Shown piece by piece: positions 58,774 through 64,000 of a stretch of 64,000 bases of DNA. How positions within the stretch are numbered: the stretch's first letter is position 1; the number at the start of each line of letters is the position of its first letter. Location: the NCBI RefSeq assembly GCF_014839805.1, contig NC_051142.1, positions 18,632,589 through 18,696,588 on the forward strand. The letters run 5' to 3'. A program made the translations under genes and the position numbers. The notes beneath the pieces were generated by a model. It saw only the letters and a program-made list of their open reading frames with translations, had not been told where the DNA came from and ran no database searches. This DNA comes from Manduca sexta (Eukaryota > Arthropoda > Insecta > Lepidoptera > Sphingidae).

Positions 58774-61700
58774 CTTCACTCTTCCCCACTGTTATATAGG
58801 TCAGTAAATAAGCGGTTGTCTCCTGGATCTTTATCGCCCATAAATACGCTTAATAAACATAAATCATAGATGTTACCGGCTTCAAAGAAAAGAATAAGTC
58901 GAATTAGGGAAGTAATGGGAATATTTGAGCCCCAGGTCTGCCTCCAACACCATTGCACTGTTCGATTAGAATGTTACTTTTCAATGTAGTATAACCAAAA
59001 TAACGAATTCAAGCAACGATTCATCTCTTAGATAACGTCTTTATGTAAGTAATTATCCACACTGTACAAAAGAAAGAAACAGCTGTCAGTGAGTGTGTAA
59101 TGTAAATCGACGTGACACGTGTGACGTCATTATTAGTGCAGTGAACTACGATAGAGTATATTGGGTTCAGTATGTATTAAAACAGAGGCCTATCGATATA
59201 TTTAGGATTAGTGTTGTAGTGTTTTACAGTTTTTATGAAATTTACCTGTATTATGATAAGCAGGATTTTTCATTGTTCTGGGTCGAAGGACCAATATTAA
59301 TTATAATGATAGATGTGAAAAATTTTACTTTTTATTTTATTATTAAATCAATGTTTCCAATGATCATAGTTACAGTAATTTTATTTTAAGTATAATATAT
59401 CGTAGCACGTATTTAATAAGTATTACTTTGTATGTTTTAAAAATTTCATTTTAATTCAGACATAAATATATCATCTCGTCATATAAGTATTTTTTTAAAT
59501 GTTTATAATTAAACTGCAGTGTTTATAAGTATTACACATTCCAAAAGTTTAGTTCGTAAATAGTCAGCACCAGTTTTAAATGGCTACCTACAAACGACCT
59601 CGCAGTTCACGTTCAGCCAAAACTCTGCCATAAAAACAAAAAACATCTATTTTCCTACAACGATCTCCAAAAACTAACGTTCTATATTTAAAATTTGACA
59701 AATCGTCGTCGTTCGCAATCGAATGCATCGATCATTGAGATTCGTCACGGCCAATCAGCGCGCGCTATTTGTCATCTGAATTCGAATTTGTCTTTGGAAC
59801 TACTGTAACGGACTTTTTTCAACGGTTTAAAAAATTGGCAAATTGACGACTTTTTCGGAATGATCGTGATTTTTTACACACGGATTGTTATTGATAACTC
59901 TAATGGTTACTGTTAAAATTCATGTGGTGCGACTAATGGATTTTTGTATTAGACATAATGTACGAATTTAAAAACAAAAATTCTCTGAATTAGGCGTTGC
60001 AATCTAAGGCAATAAAAGTCATATCAAATATTTAAAAAAACATCGGATAATAACCGAAGACACTGTAACTCCAAAAGGAACAATAATTCATAGTTTTCTC
60101 TATCAGCCGAAATTTCATTTTCTCCATAATCCTAAGTACGAGTAGGTACATTTAGAACACATTTTGTGCTGTTAAATACCTACTGTATATTAAGTCCAAC
60201 TGCCTGCAATATCTATAAGTAACGTTATGAATTTGATTTCAGAACGCTCACCGTTCGATATTTGAAATATTCATCTGGCGCATGAATATTCAAACGGAGC
60301 GGTGTTTACATTCACGGCCGTTCCAATTTCAAATATTTGCATTTATTTATTTTTCGCATTCGGAACTTTTTCCGCGCGCTGCGGTATTTGCATTTTTAGC
60401 ATAAACTAAAAAGTTTCTCCCTTTCCAACCTTCGAACGTTGTGTGCTGTCTCGCTCTAGCGTCAATGTTTTGATTGACAGTTGTCATGTTTATTTTGGGT
60501 GAGATCGCAATGCATTTTTTCTGTATTCAAATTGTATTATAATATTTTTTAATTTTTACTATACAATCCTTTTATGAAATGACTTGTATCATATTTAAAT
60601 AGTGACATTATACCATATAGTTGGGTTGTTATTGTGGGTTTATTACAATGGTAATATTTGCACTGACAACATTTTCATTTTATAAATGTTATTTTAATTT
60701 TAAACTAAATCAACATGAACGTATTTTTGAAAGCTGCTCTCCCTCACAGCGTCTCTTACAGTGACTGCAGTGGTCCAGTGACTTGCGGGTCTACCGTGTA
60801 TCCTTTAGACTACGTCCTGTCCAATGTCAGGATACACGGTGTCCACAGTGACTTGCAAGTTTCTCATTCTCTATTAATATGAAGAGATAATTCCCCTCCC
60901 GATATTTCTGTCACCCCCATTGAATGGCCCAATCAGTGCCGCCCCCGCAGATCTCTTTATCCCGTATAAATTGTAATAAAAGTGAATACGTCAAAAAGTA
61001 ATTAATTTTCCGAGGCGTCGCACCCCTGTCTCTTGTTAGTGATGTGGTTAGTGATTATTTTATCGATAATATAGTTGACCTTAATAGTTCAATGATAGTA
61101 ATGAGTAATTGTAGCAGAGAATTTTGTTTGTTAGATTTGATTGAATCATTTTAATGTTGTGGTGGTAGATCCTTGGAATTGTGATAAGTTTTAACTTCAA
61201 TTGCTAGAGCTTGCAACTGTTTGAGTGAGTTTTTAAATTTAAAGACAAAGTTTTCAATTGCTTAGGGTTTTGTACTCGATCCCAAATAAGTCTGGTTGAA
61301 TGTGGGTGCAATACTTTCATCTTCTCCATGGTGCATAATATAACTAATGGCATGAGTTTAGGGATCTGTCTGTAGACTATTTTTACTGCTAGAAAGGTAG
61401 TGGTGTAAAAATCTGCATAAGAAACAATAGTTAAGGTAAAATTATGAATACGTATCTTAATTCACATCATTTTAATTTCACTAAATTGGTGCACTACTTC
61501 GAGTTAAAATCAATACATATTAACAGAATATAAATAATAAATAAATAAATTATCTTGCTTCGTAACACTGCCGGTGTAATTATATCTAATCAATAAAGGA
61601 AATATGCCCGCTGAAAACATCGACTAGGTCAGTCAGTACATCACTAGCGATCCCCCGAAAGGGCCGGGCGTCAGCTGCCGGCGGCATATTGTCGCCCCGC

Positions 61701-64000
61701 GGCCGACTTCACGAAAACGTGACGCCTGATCCCTAAACCTAATGTAATGTGCAACTAACATACAACCCCCACTCTCCTCACTTCTTCATACCCCTCTAGA
61801 TTTGGGAAATAATTTGTTGGTGTAGACGGCAATAAAAAAATTAAAAGTAAACAAATTTACGCTTTTATATATATTTTTTTCAGTTTTAATTGGAGCTATG
61901 CTGGACTTTGCGTATTACTGTTTTTATAACAGGGCTTGCAGACATTGTAAACTTTACTGTGATTGTGATTTGATTTTTGTTTTTACATAATTTTAAACAA
62001 AAAGTTAACATTCACTAGTTTTATACTAGTTCATTTTGAAACCCTTGAAACGAGCCAGTACGCCGAGAGCACCACGATATACGGTCGTTACTAAATATGA
62101 TATAATCTTCAAATACTTTCTCCCTGACAATTTTAATTGGTAATTACAATACATACATCTAATTGATGTTCCAGTCTCTGAGGAACAGTATCTTATCCAT
62201 TTCAACAGGGAGAGTGACTTCACATTATGTAGGCCAGTGCTAGCCCTTCTGTCCAAGCTGGACTAAACCGTGGACACGAGATTGGCTCTTGACCCCAGAT
62301 TAGTCCGTCCTGAGGACTCCTAAATCAATCTGCAACATGTATCTGATCAGTCCAGTCATGACTTTTGAAATGCTAAAACAGTTACTTTGTATGTGTAATA
62401 AAGTGGTTTTCACATTACACCGTGATTTACATCGAAGATTTTACGTCCAACTCTTGCCGCGTACTTGACTGAAGATTTGTCGTAACAAAATTTAAATTTG
62501 GAATACCGTTAGCGTATCTGATACCACCTCGTTAACTGCGGCAAAGAAAAAAAATATCATTTATAAACGTATTAATTTAAAGGATAGCGACGATGCTACT
62601 AATGAGAGAATCTTGCAATGAAAATGATTTCACAGCGGCCCTAACATGATTCTTTATTTTTATTCTAAGCGGATATCTAGAAATATATGAGAATTAAGAT
62701 AGAAATTAATATTTGTAATTATGTAATTAGCCGAATTATCATTCTACCATAAACTAACGCCTTTACAACCGACGGGTAAAGTAGAGGTACCATTAATGCA
62801 TCTACACTCCGCCACACTCATATCCGTCTCATGATAAAGGATATTGTTTCCACCATAACAAAAATTATACATAAGTATCTATTAACCTTTTACAGTTTAG
62901 TTGATTAATTAAACAAAAAAAAACGAGAAATACGTATGCATTTTGAGTAACATAAACCTCTATGAACATTCATAGTTCTATTTTTGAAAACAATAAAACA
63001 TCCGAACGTCAGAAATCCCGCCAAAAGTCCCCCGTTATTTTTTTCTGAAAACACGCGCTAGGCAAAGGAACAGTGGCGTGCAGCCCCGCCCTGTGCCATC
63101 AATAAGCGCCCGTCAAGCGCACAATGCACCGATATTCCGCAAAACTGTTAGATTTAAACAAAATAATAGAAAAAACGAGAATATGATATGTTGGAAAAAA
63201 CTGCTAATGTATTTTCGGATAGAACGATTGCTTTTTATTAACGCGTATAAATGTGGATTAGGGTAAAATAAGGGGTGATAATACAACAAATAAAAGAAAA
63301 CCATTTTTTCCCTAATAAACATTAAATATAGTTTTTTATTAATACATTCGACACAAATAAAAACAAAATGTGCTTGTAATTACCACTATTGCAAGTCGTG
63401 TAATAAAAAAAATATTTATACCTAAATCCACCACTTAAGGACAACTAAGTAGTTACATAATATTCTTGACTCTACCATGAGTTGTTAGGTTTCTAAAATA
63501 GATTTTTGGCCAGAAAGTACAAATACCCAGAAAAATATTTGCTATCCTCTTTAGTTTACATATATTATGATGAATGTGCTTGTAGCCTCTCTTTTCAAAC
63601 CTAAAACATCGTCGCGTCCGCTGAGTTTTGCACGCTGACTCCCTTTTTATGTCTCAATCATCCTAGGATTTCAAATCATCAATCACAAGATGTTGCCCGT
63701 GTCTTCGTGTTTCGTATGAAAGTCTTTCCGGCTACAAGTCTTTTAAACACGGGACGACGTCTGCGCCATTTAATGAAAAATTATAATTAAAAAAGTCCCA
63801 TTATATTATATGGGAGCCTATGTGTTAATCCAAGATAAGATCTACCCGTCTGCCAAGTTTGATCCAATCTGTTCAGTTGCTTCTGCGTTCGCTAATAACA
63901 AACATCCCAACCATTTTAAAAACCTTTTGCATTTATAATATTGCCGTAAATATAGTATATAAATATACAGTTACATTGAATTTTGAAAGTTTATTGTCAA

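Larger units (their letters stand above)
49744..64000 (+). other. Dbx intron 4, 5' part
   Basis: At least 14.2 kb. Repeats at 49897, 55190, 57787 and 58412. Several more conserved-looking, GC-richer patches: 50780-50890, 51290-51420, 52170-52260, 53840-54010, 55690-55800, 59695-59830, 60240-60420 and 61640-61730. No exon with the homeodomain WFQNRR segment was found. Confidence 0.65.

Overview
The window looks like nuclear DNA from a moth or butterfly. It is AT-rich with small exons and long introns. It also carries repeat types I associate with Lepidoptera: tRNA-headed SINEs, a GC-rich Helitron/Lep1-like repeat, RTE-like 3' ends and Penelope-like tails. Identification rests on reading spliced exons by eye; no database search was run.

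Three protein-coding genes are well supported. (1) 340-12017, minus strand: the 5' part of a SID-1-like (SIDT family) transmembrane protein, with nine exons covering signal peptide, extracellular domain, first membrane helix and part of the cytosolic loop. The rest lies to the left of position 1. (2) 19397-28990, minus strand: a complete wee1 gene, 11 exons, 566 codons plus stop, encoding the inhibitory CDK kinase. (3) 34976 to beyond 64000, plus strand: a Dbx homeobox gene. Four exons give 353 codons ending inside the homeodomain at the usual Gln44/Val45 splice; the exon with helix 3 is not in the window. wee1 and Dbx lie head to head about 6 kb apart. A lone THAP-type zinc-finger exon at 13161-13231 is probably a gene fragment or part of an unresolved gene.

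Layout: 1-12017 sid-1-like gene with repeat-filled introns (LINE at 2641-3910, hAT-like element at 4679-5043, MITE at 5676-5869, SINEs, Penelope-like relic at 9300-9734); 12018-19396 AT-rich intergenic with the THAP exon; 19397-28990 wee1; 28991-34975 intergenic with a CCAAT-rich wee1 promoter and a very young-looking MITE (33010-33265); 34976-64000 Dbx, dominated by introns of 11 kb and more than 14 kb. These introns hold nested repeats, a 37-bp perfect foldback, a four-unit 123-bp tandem array, short Penelope-like insertions with target-site duplications, and several GC-rich or motif-rich islands that may be regulatory.

The three genes do not form a pathway: one is tied to dsRNA/lipid transport biology, one to mitotic entry, one to neural patterning. 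I found no CRISPR, operon or new multi-gene system. The most distinctive observations are structural: the foldback, the perfect-TIR MITE, the tandem array, the CA repeat abutting a weak splice donor, and the Penelope-like insertions.
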